From contig NYWY01000063.1 of NCBI GenBank assembly GCA_002685335.1, positions 1 to 26,215 of the forward strand: a stretch of 26,215 nucleotides of DNA. The letters are read 5' to 3'. Each line of letters starts with the position of its first letter. Within the stretch, counting starts at the first letter, position 1. This document shows positions 16,476-24,814 of the stretch, piece by piece. The position numbers were made by a program, and so were the translations under genes. The notes beneath the pieces are model-generated. The model worked only from the letters and a program-made list of their open reading frames with translations. It searched no databases and was not told the origin of the DNA. The DNA comes from Planctomycetaceae bacterium (GTDB lineage: Bacteria > Planctomycetota > Phycisphaerae > Phycisphaerales > SM1A02).

Positions 16476-18704
16476 TCAGAACGAAAACGTCCAGCCAATC
16501 TTCGCCACGATTTCAGTGGTATCGAGGGTGAACTCGAGATCGTCCGCCTCGACGTTCTGATTGAACACGACGAAGATCTCCTCACCGTCGCGAAACGCCC
16601 AGCGGAGCCGACTGTTGAGCCCCACGGTGCCGGACTGGGTGTCATATTGGACCAGGTTCTCCCAGGAGACCCGGGGAGAGAAGTAGAAGTTGACCCGGCC
16701 CGAAGCCAGCCAGGTTTCGAGGTCCCCGGTGTCCAGGGCGATGTCGTTCCATTGAAGCGAGCCGCCCAGGAGAATGCTCGGGGCCGGCTGCCAACGGACA
16801 TCCGTGCCCATCTCCAGTCGACTGCCTCCGTAATAGCCGGACCAGCCGCCTTCGACCCCGATTTCCAGCGGCTCCTTCGACGTGGTCTCGAAACCCGCGC
16901 CGATCTCGGTCCAGGTGTAGTCCCCGGCCGGGACCAGCAACTCGCCCGCAACGTTGAAGTCCTCGTCCGGCACTTCCTGGCGAAGACCGAACTCAAGGAA
17001 TGCACTGTCTCCCCGCTCGAACTGGATTCTGGGCACGTCGAATTCGAGATCGAGACTCTCGGTGTTGAAGTCGAGGTCCGGCACCCAGTTTCCGCTGGCT
17101 CCCACCCTGACGCTTCGAAGCCAGTCGACGTCCGGACGCCAGCGACGGGACACCCCTCCGAAGAACTCGTGCACCCCGACCCGGTTCACGAATCCCATCG
17201 CGGGGAAATAGTCGGGACCGATCACGAACCAGCCGAAGCTGGCCCGCCAGTCGTCGTTGGGATAGGACAGTCGAAGGCCGGCCGAGGTGGCGCCGATCCC
17301 CGCCACGTCCTCGGTGACCGTCTGCTGGAACCAGGCGCTGGCGGAAAACCGCTTCCCTCCCGGCAGGTCGGAGGTGACGAAATTGAAATCGGCGCCCACC
17401 AGCTGATTCGATCGACCGTCCAAGGGGTTCCCCGCGGTCGCGATCACCCCGACCGATGATTGTTCGAAGACGTTGACCAGCGCTCTTCCGGCGAAGTAGT
17501 TCCGATCCGCGGGGCTCACGCCCTTGGTCATCACCGTGTCGAGCAGTCCGACGGAGACGTCGCCGACCGATCCGGTCAACTTCACCCCGCCCATGATCTG
17601 CTGCGGTTCACCCTGGGGTGACAGTCCGATGCGACGAGAATAGAACGGCGCGGGCGTCGAACGAATCCCGCCGAAGTTGAAGTAACCGGAGTCCTCGAGG
17701 AAGAAGTCCCGCTTCTCGGGGAAACGGATGCTGAAACGACTGAAATTGATGATCCGCTGATCGACCTCGGTCTCCGCGAAGTCCGGATTGACGGTGCCCA
17801 CGAAGGTCAGCGACGGCGTGACCTTCCAGAACACATCCACCCCCGCCGCGGGGTCGAACCCGGAATCCTCACCCTCCTGCCAGGTCAGCTTGCCGTAAGG
17901 CTTGACGTCGATCCCACTCCCTTGATCGATGTCGCCGAACATGCCCACCGCGGCGGCGTCGGCCACCGATTCCAGATTGATGTCGCGGTCGGCGGCCACC
18001 AGGCGTATTCGCTCGTTCCCTCGGCGGATCGTGCGTTCGATGTTGATCCCCCACTCTCGAGCCGCGGGATCGATCGAGAGGGTCCGAAACGGGATCACGA
18101 ATTCGGCCGTCCAGCCTTCATCGTCGATCGATGCCCGGCCTTCCCAGACCGCGTCCCAATTCTGATCCGTGCGGCCGTTCACGAGGCGGGAATCGCTTCG
18201 GGCACCGAGCGGATTCATCGAGAACACGTATCCGGTCCGTCGATCCCGCTTGGGGTCCAGGACGATCCGGACGTTGTCGTCGGATTGGATGTCACCGTCC
18301 CGTTGCAGCGCCCGGGCGACGAGTTGATCGGTCTGGTCGTCGAAACATCGGATCGCGATATAGAGATTGCGACGATCCCTCATCAGACGCGCTTCCGTGC
18401 GCTGCGAAGGCGGACCACCCTCCACCGGGTCGACCTGCCGCCAGGTATCCGGCAGAACGGTGCCCGCATCCCAGATCTCTTCCAGAACCCCGTCGATCTC
18501 GGGAGCCTCTCGGATCGACCGGACCGGAGGCGGAGCGAGGGCTTCGGTCCCCGAATCACCGGGCAGCGGCGCATCGGGTGCTCCGGGGTCGATCGCCTGT
18601 CCGAGGGCGACCGACTGGCAGGTCGACAGTGCGATCGCGGCGAGGCGGATCAGCCGGAAGCGGTCCCGTCGAACGGACCGATGATCGTCGAAGTCATGAA
18701 ACAT
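16476..18704 (-). CDS. DUF5916 outer-membrane protein with CBM9-like domain
   Basis: 742 residues. A signal peptide lies at about 17-36 (RLAAIALSTCQSVALGQ). A family 9 carbohydrate-binding-like domain covers about 60-235 (PEIDGVLEEIWDAG, RRNLYIAIRCFDD, DDNVRIVLDPKRD, FVIPFRTL). The DUF5916 beta-barrel follows, with the family hallmarks NPDFAETEVD (306-315) and FPEKRDFFLEDSGYFNFG (328-345), and ends in AKIGWTFSF. Family members are outer-membrane proteins often found near transporters and peptidases; their exact role is not established. It is first in the minus-strand run leading to the peptide synthetase. The ATG has no Shine-Dalgarno sequence, and a TACTAT -10-like box lies only 12-17 bases upstream, so the message may be nearly leaderless. 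Confidence 0.9.
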   Translation of the reverse strand: MFHDFDDHRSVRRDRFRLIRLAAIALSTCQSVALGQAIDPGAPDAPLPGDSGTEALAPPPVRSIREAPEIDGVLEEIWDAGTVLPDTWRQVDPVEGGPPSQRTEARLMRDRRNLYIAIRCFDDQTDQLVARALQRDGDIQSDDNVRIVLDPKRDRRTGYVFSMNPLGARSDSRLVNGRTDQNWDAVWEGRASIDDEGWTAEFVIPFRTLSIDPAAREWGINIERTIRRGNERIRLVAADRDINLESVADAAAVGMFGDIDQGSGIDVKPYGKLTWQEGEDSGFDPAAGVDVFWKVTPSLTFVGTVNPDFAETEVDQRIINFSRFSIRFPEKRDFFLEDSGYFNFGGIRSTPAPFYSRRIGLSPQGEPQQIMGGVKLTGSVGDVSVGLLDTVMTKGVSPADRNYFAGRALVNVFEQSSVGVIATAGNPLDGRSNQLVGADFNFVTSDLPGGKRFSASAWFQQTVTEDVAGIGATSAGLRLSYPNDDWRASFGWFVIGPDYFPAMGFVNRVGVHEFFGGVSRRWRPDVDWLRSVRVGASGNWVPDLDFNTESLDLEFDVPRIQFERGDSAFLEFGLRQEVPDEDFNVAGELLVPAGDYTWTEIGAGFETTSKEPLEIGVEGGWSGYYGGSRLEMGTDVRWQPAPSILLGGSLQWNDIALDTGDLETWLASGRVNFYFSPRVSWENLVQYDTQSGTVGLNSRLRWAFRDGEEIFVVFNQNVEADDLEFTLDTTEIVAKIGWTFSF

Positions 18705-18771
18705 GGCGAGAGGCGATAGTACCCTTCAGACGGACGGCACATCTTCAAAGAAACGCAAGGGAGACAAAGAC
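18705..18771. promoter_or_regulatory. Divergent promoter region between DUF5916 and the kynurenine operon
   Basis: A 67-base gap separates the divergent starts, so promoters for both the barrel/synthetase run and the kynurenine operon must lie in or next to it. TACTAT on the minus strand (18716-18721) resembles a -10 box. No -35 at the usual spacing is evident. The two units could be co-regulated from this short region; this is inference. Confidence 0.4.
18757..18763 (+). promoter_or_regulatory. Ribosome-binding site supporting the TTG start at 18772
   Basis: AAGGGAG lies 8 bases before the TTG at 18772. It favours this codon over the ATG at 18703, which would overlap the divergent gene's start codon and has no ribosome-binding site. 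Confidence 0.55.
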
Positions 18772-20292
18772 TTGGACAGCCCCGATCGAATCCAACTTCG
18801 ACTGGACCTTCCCGGCCTCCCGGAACTCGCTCCCCTGGTCCGGGATTTCGCCGGACGGGCCCTCGACCTCGCGGAGTTTTCCGATGGACGCCGCGAAGAT
18901 CTGCTGGAGGCGTTCCTCTGCGGAGTCGAACTGGTCGAACGCACCCTGGCCCACCAGGGTGATGCCATCGTCCCCCTTGAAATCGGGGTGACGATCGACG
19001 CCGAAGCCCTCGAATTCCGAATCCTCGAACACGGCATCCCCCTGGGAGGAGATCTCGGACGGGGGGCGGGAGGAGACATCACCGACCGTATCCGGCCGAA
19101 CACCATCTTCGACCGTCTCTGGTGGGTTCAGAAGGGACGCGAGGGCTCGGAACTGCATCTTCGAGTGCAACGAGAACACCCTTCGATCGAGATTCTCGAG
19201 GATGTCCGTCATCGCCTCGACCGCGAAGAAGCCGAGACCGCCCACGCCGACGTCACGCCGTCGACCAAGACCGGCGAATACCGGATCCGCGACTATCGGA
19301 AAGGCGACGGACTGGAAGTCGCCCGTCGGATCTACGAGGCGTACGGCCGTTCCTATCCCAATCCCGATCTGTACGTCCCGGATCGCATCGATCTGCTGAA
19401 TCGGGAGGGGCGATTGCACTCGATCATCTGCGAATCCGCGGATGGGGACGTGGTCGGGCACTACGCGCTGGAACGACCCGATCTCGGCCCCATCGGCGAA
19501 GCGGGACAGGCGGTGATCGACCACCATCATCGGGGACACGGGCTGATGAAGCCGATGCGAGCCGCGGTCGAGGCCGCCGGTGCCCGACTCGGTCTCCTGG
19601 GAATCTGGAGCCAGCCGACCGCTCGACATCCCGTGAGCCAGCGGATGAACCTGGGCTTCGGCTCGACCCCCACCGCGCTCTGTCTGGGAACGACCCCCGC
19701 GGGGGCCTCCCTGCGGGGAGGCGTCACCGGGGAGATCGAGGACTCGAGCCGACCCGCTCGTCACTCCTGTTTTCTGTATTGGGATCCGCTGATCGAGGAA
19801 CCACCACTGACCGCCTTCGTTCCCGAGGCTCTGGTGCCGATCCTCGCTCCGCTTTACGAAGCCAGGAAGCGGGACGTCCGTTTCGAGACCGATCCCACCC
19901 GACCCGTCGACGGGCACGGAACCATCCAGACGCGGTTCGACTCCAGTCGGAGCGTGGCGTGGATCGCCCTCGATCAGGTCACCACCGGAGCCTTCGACGG
20001 CGTGAAGGCCGCGATCAACGCGATGGAGACCTCGGCCGCGGCGGCCACCGTGTTCATCGATCTCCCGATCGACGATCCGGCATGCGGTCACCTCGCCACG
20101 CAACTGCTGGCCGAGGGGATCCGGCCGGCCGGCGTGGGACCGCGATTCCGGGGGGTCGAAGACGAACGACGGGCCGAAGACGTTCTTCGCCTGCAGTTGA
20201 ACCCCGGTCCGGTCGACTTCCCCGGCCTCGTGGTCGAAGGCGACCTGGGACGGGCCCTCGCGGATGTGGTGGTCGGAGCCCTCGATCCCTGA
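18772..20292 (+). CDS. Fusion of degenerate RsbW-like ATPase domain and GNAT acetyltransferase domain
   Basis: 506 residues from the TTG. The N-terminal part (about 1-150) has the layout of an anti-sigma/serine-kinase HATPase domain: a helix LLEAFLCGVELVERTLAH in place of the N box, FRILEHGIP in place of the DxGxG loop, and the typical ending FDRLWWVQKGREGSELHLRV. The ATP-coordinating Asn and the DxGxG residues are replaced, so nucleotide binding is doubtful. The middle (about 165-320) is a GNAT fold (YRIRDYRKGDGLEVARRIYE, acetyl-CoA loop HHRGHGLM). The remaining 180 residues are less conserved and may hold a second, degenerate GNAT-like repeat. It is the first gene of the kynurenine operon, 40 bases before the decarboxylase gene. 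A sensor or regulatory acetyltransferase role is possible but unproven. Confidence 0.75.
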   Translation: MDSPDRIQLRLDLPGLPELAPLVRDFAGRALDLAEFSDGRREDLLEAFLCGVELVERTLAHQGDAIVPLEIGVTIDAEALEFRILEHGIPLGGDLGRGAGGDITDRIRPNTIFDRLWWVQKGREGSELHLRVQREHPSIEILEDVRHRLDREEAETAHADVTPSTKTGEYRIRDYRKGDGLEVARRIYEAYGRSYPNPDLYVPDRIDLLNREGRLHSIICESADGDVVGHYALERPDLGPIGEAGQAVIDHHHRGHGLMKPMRAAVEAAGARLGLLGIWSQPTARHPVSQRMNLGFGSTPTALCLGTTPAGASLRGGVTGEIEDSSRPARHSCFLYWDPLIEEPPLTAFVPEALVPILAPLYEARKRDVRFETDPTRPVDGHGTIQTRFDSSRSVAWIALDQVTTGAFDGVKAAINAMETSAAAATVFIDLPIDDPACGHLATQLLAEGIRPAGVGPRFRGVEDERRAEDVLRLQLNPGPVDFPGLVVEGDLGRALADVVVGALDP

Positions 20293-20332
20293 ACCCGGAG
20301 ACGGGTCGGACCCGGCTCGGTGATACGATCGG

Positions 20333-21367
20333 GTGATGAGCGGACCCGTCGTGGATCTCCACACCCATCTTCTGCCCGAGCGCTGGCCCGATCTCGCCGA
20401 AAAGTACGGCTACGGGGGGTGGATCTCCCTCGATCACTGCGCCCCGTGCCGCGCGAAGATGATGATGGACGGCCGGAACTTTCGTGAAATCGACGACCGT
20501 TGCTGGTCGGCCACCCGACGAATCGAGGATTGCGACGATCACGGCGTGGACGTTCAGGTCCTGTCGACCGTTCCGATCATGTTCAGTTACTGGGCGAAAC
20601 CCGCGGATGCCCTCGAGGTCTCCCGATTGCTCAACGATCATCTCGCCGGCGTGGTGCGTGACCATCCCGGCCGTTTCGAGGGGCTCGGAACCATTCCGAT
20701 GCAGGCCCCCGACCTCGCCTGTGCGGAACTCGAACGCTGCGTTGGCGAACTCGGGCTTCGCGGGGTCCAGATCGGTTCCCACGTCAACGACTGGAATCTC
20801 GACGAGCCGGCCCTCTTCCAGGTCTTCGAGACCGCAGCCCGGCTCGGGGCCGCGGTGTTCGTCCACCCCTGGGAAATGATGGGCCGGGCGGAGATGCCCA
20901 AGTACTGGCTGCCCTGGCTGGTCGGCATGCCGGCCGAAACCGCTCGGGCCGCGTGCTCCCTGTCGATGGGCGGTGTCCTGGACCGCCTTCCCGATCTCCG
21001 AATCGGACTCGCTCATGGAGGCGGGAGTTTTCCCCTGACCGTGGGGCGGATCGCCCACGGTCACGAGGTCCGTCCCGACCTCTGTGCGGTCGAGACCTCG
21101 ACCTCACCCCGCGATCATCTGCAGCGATTCGTGTACGACTCGCTGGTCCATGATCCCGAAACCCTCCGCCACCTCATTCGACTTGTGGGCCCCGAACGAA
21201 TCGCCCTCGGCAGCGACTACCCGTTCCCCCTCGGCGAACACCGCCCCGGGGCGATGATCCGCGACATGCCCGACCTGGCGGGCCCGATCGCGGACCGAAT
21301 CCTTGGTGGGACCGCGCTCGAATTCCTCGACCTCGAGTCCCGCCGGATCCCGGAGACCGATTCGTGA
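20333..21367 (+). CDS. nbaD: 2-amino-3-carboxymuconate-6-semialdehyde decarboxylase (ACMSD)
   Basis: 344 residues from GTG at 20333 (an ATG follows immediately at 20336 and is an equally possible start). This amidohydrolase-2 family metal enzyme decarboxylates the ring-opened product of 3-hydroxyanthranilate dioxygenase to 2-aminomuconate semialdehyde, diverting it from quinolinate/NAD synthesis to catabolism. Metal ligands H10 and H12 (DLHTH), H178 (VFVHPWEM) and D295 (GSDYPFP), catalytic H228 (LAHGGG) and substrate-binding R51 all match human ACMSD numbering with a constant offset of four. The family signatures [12 protein letters not shown] and [11 protein letters not shown] are present. 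The stop overlaps the kynureninase start (GTGA), implying coupled translation. Confidence 0.96.
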   Translation: MMSGPVVDLHTHLLPERWPDLAEKYGYGGWISLDHCAPCRAKMMMDGRNFREIDDRCWSATRRIEDCDDHGVDVQVLSTVPIMFSYWAKPADALEVSRLLNDHLAGVVRDHPGRFEGLGTIPMQAPDLACAELERCVGELGLRGVQIGSHVNDWNLDEPALFQVFETAARLGAAVFVHPWEMMGRAEMPKYWLPWLVGMPAETARAACSLSMGGVLDRLPDLRIGLAHGGGSFPLTVGRIAHGHEVRPDLCAVETSTSPRDHLQRFVYDSLVHDPETLRHLIRLVGPERIALGSDYPFPLGEHRPGAMIRDMPDLAGPIADRILGGTALEFLDLESRRIPETDS

Positions 21368-22686
21368 GCGAGGAAGTGTCGAACATCGCCGAACCGTCGC
21401 CCTTCGACGGCGTGGCCGCAAGCGAGCTTGAACCGACCCGGGCGTGCGCCGAGCGTCTCGACGCCATCGATCCGCTCGCTGCCTGCCGGGAACGCTTCCA
21501 CCATCCGGTCGACGAACAGGGACGCCCGGTGGCCTACTTCGTGGGGAACTCGCTCGGGCTGCAACCGGTCGAGGCCGAACCGATCGTCGCCGAAGTGCTC
21601 AAGGACTGGGCCCGGCTCGCGGTCGACGGACATTTCGAGGCCGAACGACCCTGGTACCCCTACCACGAGCAGGTCCGAAGCGAACTCGCGGAAGTGGTCG
21701 GCGCCAGAAGCACCGAAGTGGTGGCGATGAACACCCTCACCGTCAACCTTCATCTCCTGCTGATGTCCTTCCACCAGCCGTCCGGCGAACGACGGAAGAT
21801 CCTGATCGAGGACGGGGCGTTTCCCAGCGACACCTACGCGGTGTCGACCCATGTCGCCGCTCGAGGCGGAGATCCTGAAACCGACGTGATCCGGATCGCG
21901 CCGAGACCGGGTGAGGATCTCCTTCGAACCGAGGACATCGAAGCGGAGATCGTCCGCATCGGCGAACGACTCTCCACCGTCATGCTCGGCGGCGTGAACT
22001 TCCGGACCGGGCAGTTGCTCGACATCCCCGCCATCACCACGGTCGGACATGAGGTGGGCGCCACGGTCGGGTTCGATCTCGCCCACGCCGCGGGCAACGT
22101 GCCCTTGAACCTCCATGACGCCGAGGTCGACTACGCCGCCTGGTGTTCCTACAAGTATCTCAACGCCGGTCCCGGGGCGATCGCGGGAGCCTTCATCCAC
22201 GAACGCCACGCGACCGATCTCGAGCTGCCGCGTTTCGCCGGCTGGTGGGGCAACGATCCCGAAACTCGATTCCGAATGCATCTTGAAGATCGATTCATTC
22301 CGGTACCGACGGCCGAGGCCTGGCAGTTGAGCAATCCTTCGATCCTCGCCATGGCACCATTGGTCGCGTCGCTGCAGACCTTCGTGGACGCGGGCATGCC
22401 CGCCCTCCGGGCCAAGAGCCGGGTCCTCACCGGCTTCCTGCACACCTGTCTTCGCGATGCGCTGCCCGAAGACGCCTCGATCATCACGCCCTCGAACGCC
22501 GAAGAACGCGGTTGTCAGCTCACGGTGCGTCTGGCCGGGGACGCCAAGGCACGGTTCGAACGACTGGCCGCCCATGGCGTCATCGCCGACTTCCGCCCGC
22601 CTGATCTGATCCGGCTCGCACCCGTACCGCTCTACACCACCTTCCAGGACTGCTTCCGCGCCGCGGAAGCCCTGCGGGACGCCTGA
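21364..22686 (+). CDS. kynU: Kynureninase
   Basis: 440 residues from a GTG that overlaps the preceding TGA. A PLP-dependent fold type I enzyme cleaving kynurenine or 3-hydroxykynurenine to anthranilate or 3-hydroxyanthranilate plus alanine. Visible family features: [11 protein letters not shown] (58-68), the PLP-phosphate region MNTLTVNLH (122-130), the PLP-binding aspartate D238 in [10 protein letters not shown], the Schiff-base lysine K264 in [11 protein letters not shown], and GWWGND (293-298). The length is typical. The monooxygenase gene follows after 3 bases. With both enzymes in one operon, 3-hydroxykynurenine is the likely physiological substrate. Confidence 0.96.
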   Translation: MSEEVSNIAEPSPFDGVAASELEPTRACAERLDAIDPLAACRERFHHPVDEQGRPVAYFVGNSLGLQPVEAEPIVAEVLKDWARLAVDGHFEAERPWYPYHEQVRSELAEVVGARSTEVVAMNTLTVNLHLLLMSFHQPSGERRKILIEDGAFPSDTYAVSTHVAARGGDPETDVIRIAPRPGEDLLRTEDIEAEIVRIGERLSTVMLGGVNFRTGQLLDIPAITTVGHEVGATVGFDLAHAAGNVPLNLHDAEVDYAAWCSYKYLNAGPGAIAGAFIHERHATDLELPRFAGWWGNDPETRFRMHLEDRFIPVPTAEAWQLSNPSILAMAPLVASLQTFVDAGMPALRAKSRVLTGFLHTCLRDALPEDASIITPSNAEERGCQLTVRLAGDAKARFERLAAHGVIADFRPPDLIRLAPVPLYTTFQDCFRAAEALRDA

Positions 22687-22689
22687 CCA

Positions 22690-24060
22690 ATGTCCACGAC
22701 GACGCCACGCGACATCGTGATCGCCGGAGCCGGACTCGCCGGCGCCCTCCTGGCGACCGAGCTGGGCCGGGCCGGACATCGGGTCCGTCTTTACGAACGA
22801 CGCCTCGATCCACGCCGAGCCGATGCCGAGAGCGGCCGCTCGATCAACCTCGCGATCAGTGTCCGCGGGCTTCATGCCCTCCGGGCCGCCGGACTCGAGG
22901 AACGGGTGCTGGAAGCGGCGATCCGAATGCCGGGCCGCATCGTTCACGGCGCCGACGGGGAGATCTTCTCTCCCTACAGCCGGGATCCCGAACGGGCGAT
23001 CAATTCAGTCAGCCGAAGCGGTCTCAATCGGATGCTGGTCGAGGCCGCGGCGTCCATGCCCACGGTCGAGATCATCTTCGAGGCCCGCTGCATCGACGCC
23101 GACTTCACGGATCCGAATCGGCCGATCGCGGTGTTTGAATTTCCGGACGGGCGACAGGAACGGGTCGATTCCGAACTGCTGATCGGCACCGATGGGGCGT
23201 ACAGCGCCGTTCGCGCCGCCATGCAACGGACCACCCGCTTCGACTTCTCGCAGACGTATCTCGCCGCCGGCTACAAGGAACTCTCGATTCCGCCGGCCGA
23301 CGATGAGTCCGGTCCGCACGGACGGTTCAGGATCGATCCCAACGCCCTGCACGTATGGCCGCACGGCGGCTCGATGATGATCGCCCTCCCGAACATCGAC
23401 GGCTCGTTCACCGGAACCCTCTTCTGGCCGTTCGAAGGCGATCATTCCTTCAACGCCCTCGCGGATGCGGACGACGCCACGGTGCTCGCCTTCTTCGAGC
23501 GTCACTACGGCGACGTGGTGCCTCACATGCCGGATCTGCTCGCCGACTGGAGAGGAAACCCGGCCAGCCCGCTGGTGACCATGCGTTGTCGACCCTGGCA
23601 TCGAGGTCGCTGCGTGCTCCTGGGTGATGCCGCTCATGCGATCGTCCCCTTCTACGGGCAGGGCGCGAACGCGAGTTTCGAGGACGTCGAAGCCATGGTC
23701 GCGGCCCTCGCAACCCATCCCGACGATCTCGACCGGGCGATCGAGGCCTACGAAGACGCTCGGATCGACAATGCGAACGCGATCGCGGAACTCGCGCTCG
23801 ATCAATTCATCGACATGCGTGATCGCTCGGGAAGTCGCTGGCAACGCCTGGCCAAGAAGGGGAGTCAGTTCCTGGGATCGATCGTCCCGTTCTGGTGGAC
23901 CCCGCTCTACGACATGGTGAGTTTCTCGCGGACCCCCTACGCCGAAGCCCTCGAGAAGTCACGACGACAGGCGGCGACCCTGCGGTCGATCGCGGTATTT
24001 TCCGTGCCGATCACCATCCTCCTCTCGATGATCGCGCTGATCGTGGCCTTCCAGAGCTGA
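22690..24060 (+). CDS. kmo: Kynurenine 3-monooxygenase
   Basis: 456 residues, an FAD- and NADPH-dependent hydroxylase converting kynurenine to 3-hydroxykynurenine. The FAD dinucleotide motif GAGLAG is at residues 13-18, GTDGAYSAVR at 166-175, and the second FAD motif GDAAHAIVPFYGQG at 312-325. Substrate-binding R83 and Y96 correspond to R83/Y97 of yeast KMO. A hydrophobic C-terminal helix (about 434-454, AVFSVPITILLSMIALIVAF) suggests a membrane anchor, as in mitochondrial KMO and some bacterial forms. It starts at an ATG 3 bases after kynureninase. A 96-base gap with a stable hairpin separates it from the formamidase gene. Confidence 0.96.
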   Translation: MSTTTPRDIVIAGAGLAGALLATELGRAGHRVRLYERRLDPRRADAESGRSINLAISVRGLHALRAAGLEERVLEAAIRMPGRIVHGADGEIFSPYSRDPERAINSVSRSGLNRMLVEAAASMPTVEIIFEARCIDADFTDPNRPIAVFEFPDGRQERVDSELLIGTDGAYSAVRAAMQRTTRFDFSQTYLAAGYKELSIPPADDESGPHGRFRIDPNALHVWPHGGSMMIALPNIDGSFTGTLFWPFEGDHSFNALADADDATVLAFFERHYGDVVPHMPDLLADWRGNPASPLVTMRCRPWHRGRCVLLGDAAHAIVPFYGQGANASFEDVEAMVAALATHPDDLDRAIEAYEDARIDNANAIAELALDQFIDMRDRSGSRWQRLAKKGSQFLGSIVPFWWTPLYDMVSFSRTPYAEALEKSRRQAATLRSIAVFSVPITILLSMIALIVAFQS

Positions 24061-24074
24061 AGCCGCGATCATCC

Positions 24075-24105
24075 GGACTTCGATCCTTCGGGAATCGAGG
24101 AATCC
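24075..24105 (+). other. UUCG-capped hairpin between kmo and kynB
   Basis: CTTCGATCC and GG-A-ATCGAGG (24078-24100) pair around a TTCG tetraloop with one bulged A; GGA/TCC can extend the stem. No T-run follows, so it is more likely an RNA-stability or processing element than a classical terminator. It could set different transcript levels for the genes on each side. Confidence 0.45.
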
Positions 24106-24139
24106 AAGAGGGCCGAACGGCATCGAGGGGCGGGATCAC

Positions 24140-24152
24140 CGAGGTATCCTCG
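24140..24152 (+). promoter_or_regulatory. Mini-hairpin covering the kynB ribosome-binding site
   Basis: CGAGG-TAT-CCTCG is a perfect 5-bp palindrome with a 3-base loop, ending 4 bases before the ATG at 24157. Its 5' arm contains the only GAGG Shine-Dalgarno-like sequence, so folding would hide the ribosome-binding site. Whether it regulates translation is unknown. Confidence 0.4.
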
Positions 24153-24156
24153 CGTC

Positions 24157-24780
24157 ATGCTCATCGACATCACTCCGCCCATCGAACCCGGCGTCACCAA
24201 AGTCTGGCCCGGAGACAACCCGCCCACCCGCGAGGTCCTCTGCCGAATCTCCGAAGGCGCATCCGTGGATCTCTCGACCCTGCGGGCGACGGTCCATCTG
24301 GGCGCCCATGCCGATGCCCCCTGCCACTACGGAGCCGATCAGCCCGGCATCGATCAACAACCGATCGAGCTGTACTGGGGACGATGCGAAGTGATGCGGG
24401 TTCGAGGCCGACGAGGCCGACGGATCGCGATCGACGACCTTCCCCGAATCCCGACCGAGCCCCGGGTGCTGCTGGCCACCGGCACCTTCGAGGGATTCGA
24501 GGTCTTCAACCAGGATTTCTCCGGACTCGAGCCGAGCCTCGTCGACCACCTCCATGAACACGGCGTTCGACTGGTCGGCCTCGATACTCCGAGCGTCGAT
24601 CTCCTCGACGACAAGAAGCTTCTGGCTCACACTCGCTTCCTGGTCCACGGAATGTCGATCATCGAAGGCCTCGCACTCACCGAGGTTCCCGAAGGTCGAT
24701 ACGAACTCGTCGCCCTGCCCCTCAGACTGGTCGGTTTCGACGGCAGTCCGGTGCGTGCGGTGCTACGATCGCTGACGTGA
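24157..24780 (+). CDS. kynB: Kynurenine formamidase (cyclase family)
   Basis: 207 residues, the usual length for the metal-dependent bacterial arylformamidase KynB, which hydrolyses N-formylkynurenine to kynurenine and formate. Family features visible: WPGD near residue 17; the metal/catalytic signature HLGAHADAP (H47, H51, D53) followed by H57; GLDTPSVD (141-148); and the C-terminal H158 and E170 in a HGMSIIEGLAL context. The residue pattern fits Bacillus KynB with an offset of about three. It is the last enzyme gene of the plus-strand operon although it acts first in the pathway portion encoded here. Confidence 0.93.
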   Translation: MLIDITPPIEPGVTKVWPGDNPPTREVLCRISEGASVDLSTLRATVHLGAHADAPCHYGADQPGIDQQPIELYWGRCEVMRVRGRRGRRIAIDDLPRIPTEPRVLLATGTFEGFEVFNQDFSGLEPSLVDHLHEHGVRLVGLDTPSVDLLDDKKLLAHTRFLVHGMSIIEGLALTEVPEGRYELVALPLRLVGFDGSPVRAVLRSLT

Positions 24781-24814
24781 ACCGGCATCGACCGGTCTGG
24801 TTTCCGACTGCCGA

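Noticed and set aside
18745..20364. A 539-codon minus-strand open frame opposite the RsbW-like/GNAT gene
   Set aside because: The plus frame carries the GNAT and RsbW-like signatures and fits the operon; the minus frame has none.
21217..22947. A 576-codon minus-strand open frame opposite kynureninase
   Set aside because: Kynureninase motifs, including the PLP lysine, are on the plus strand; the minus frame crosses three plus-strand genes.
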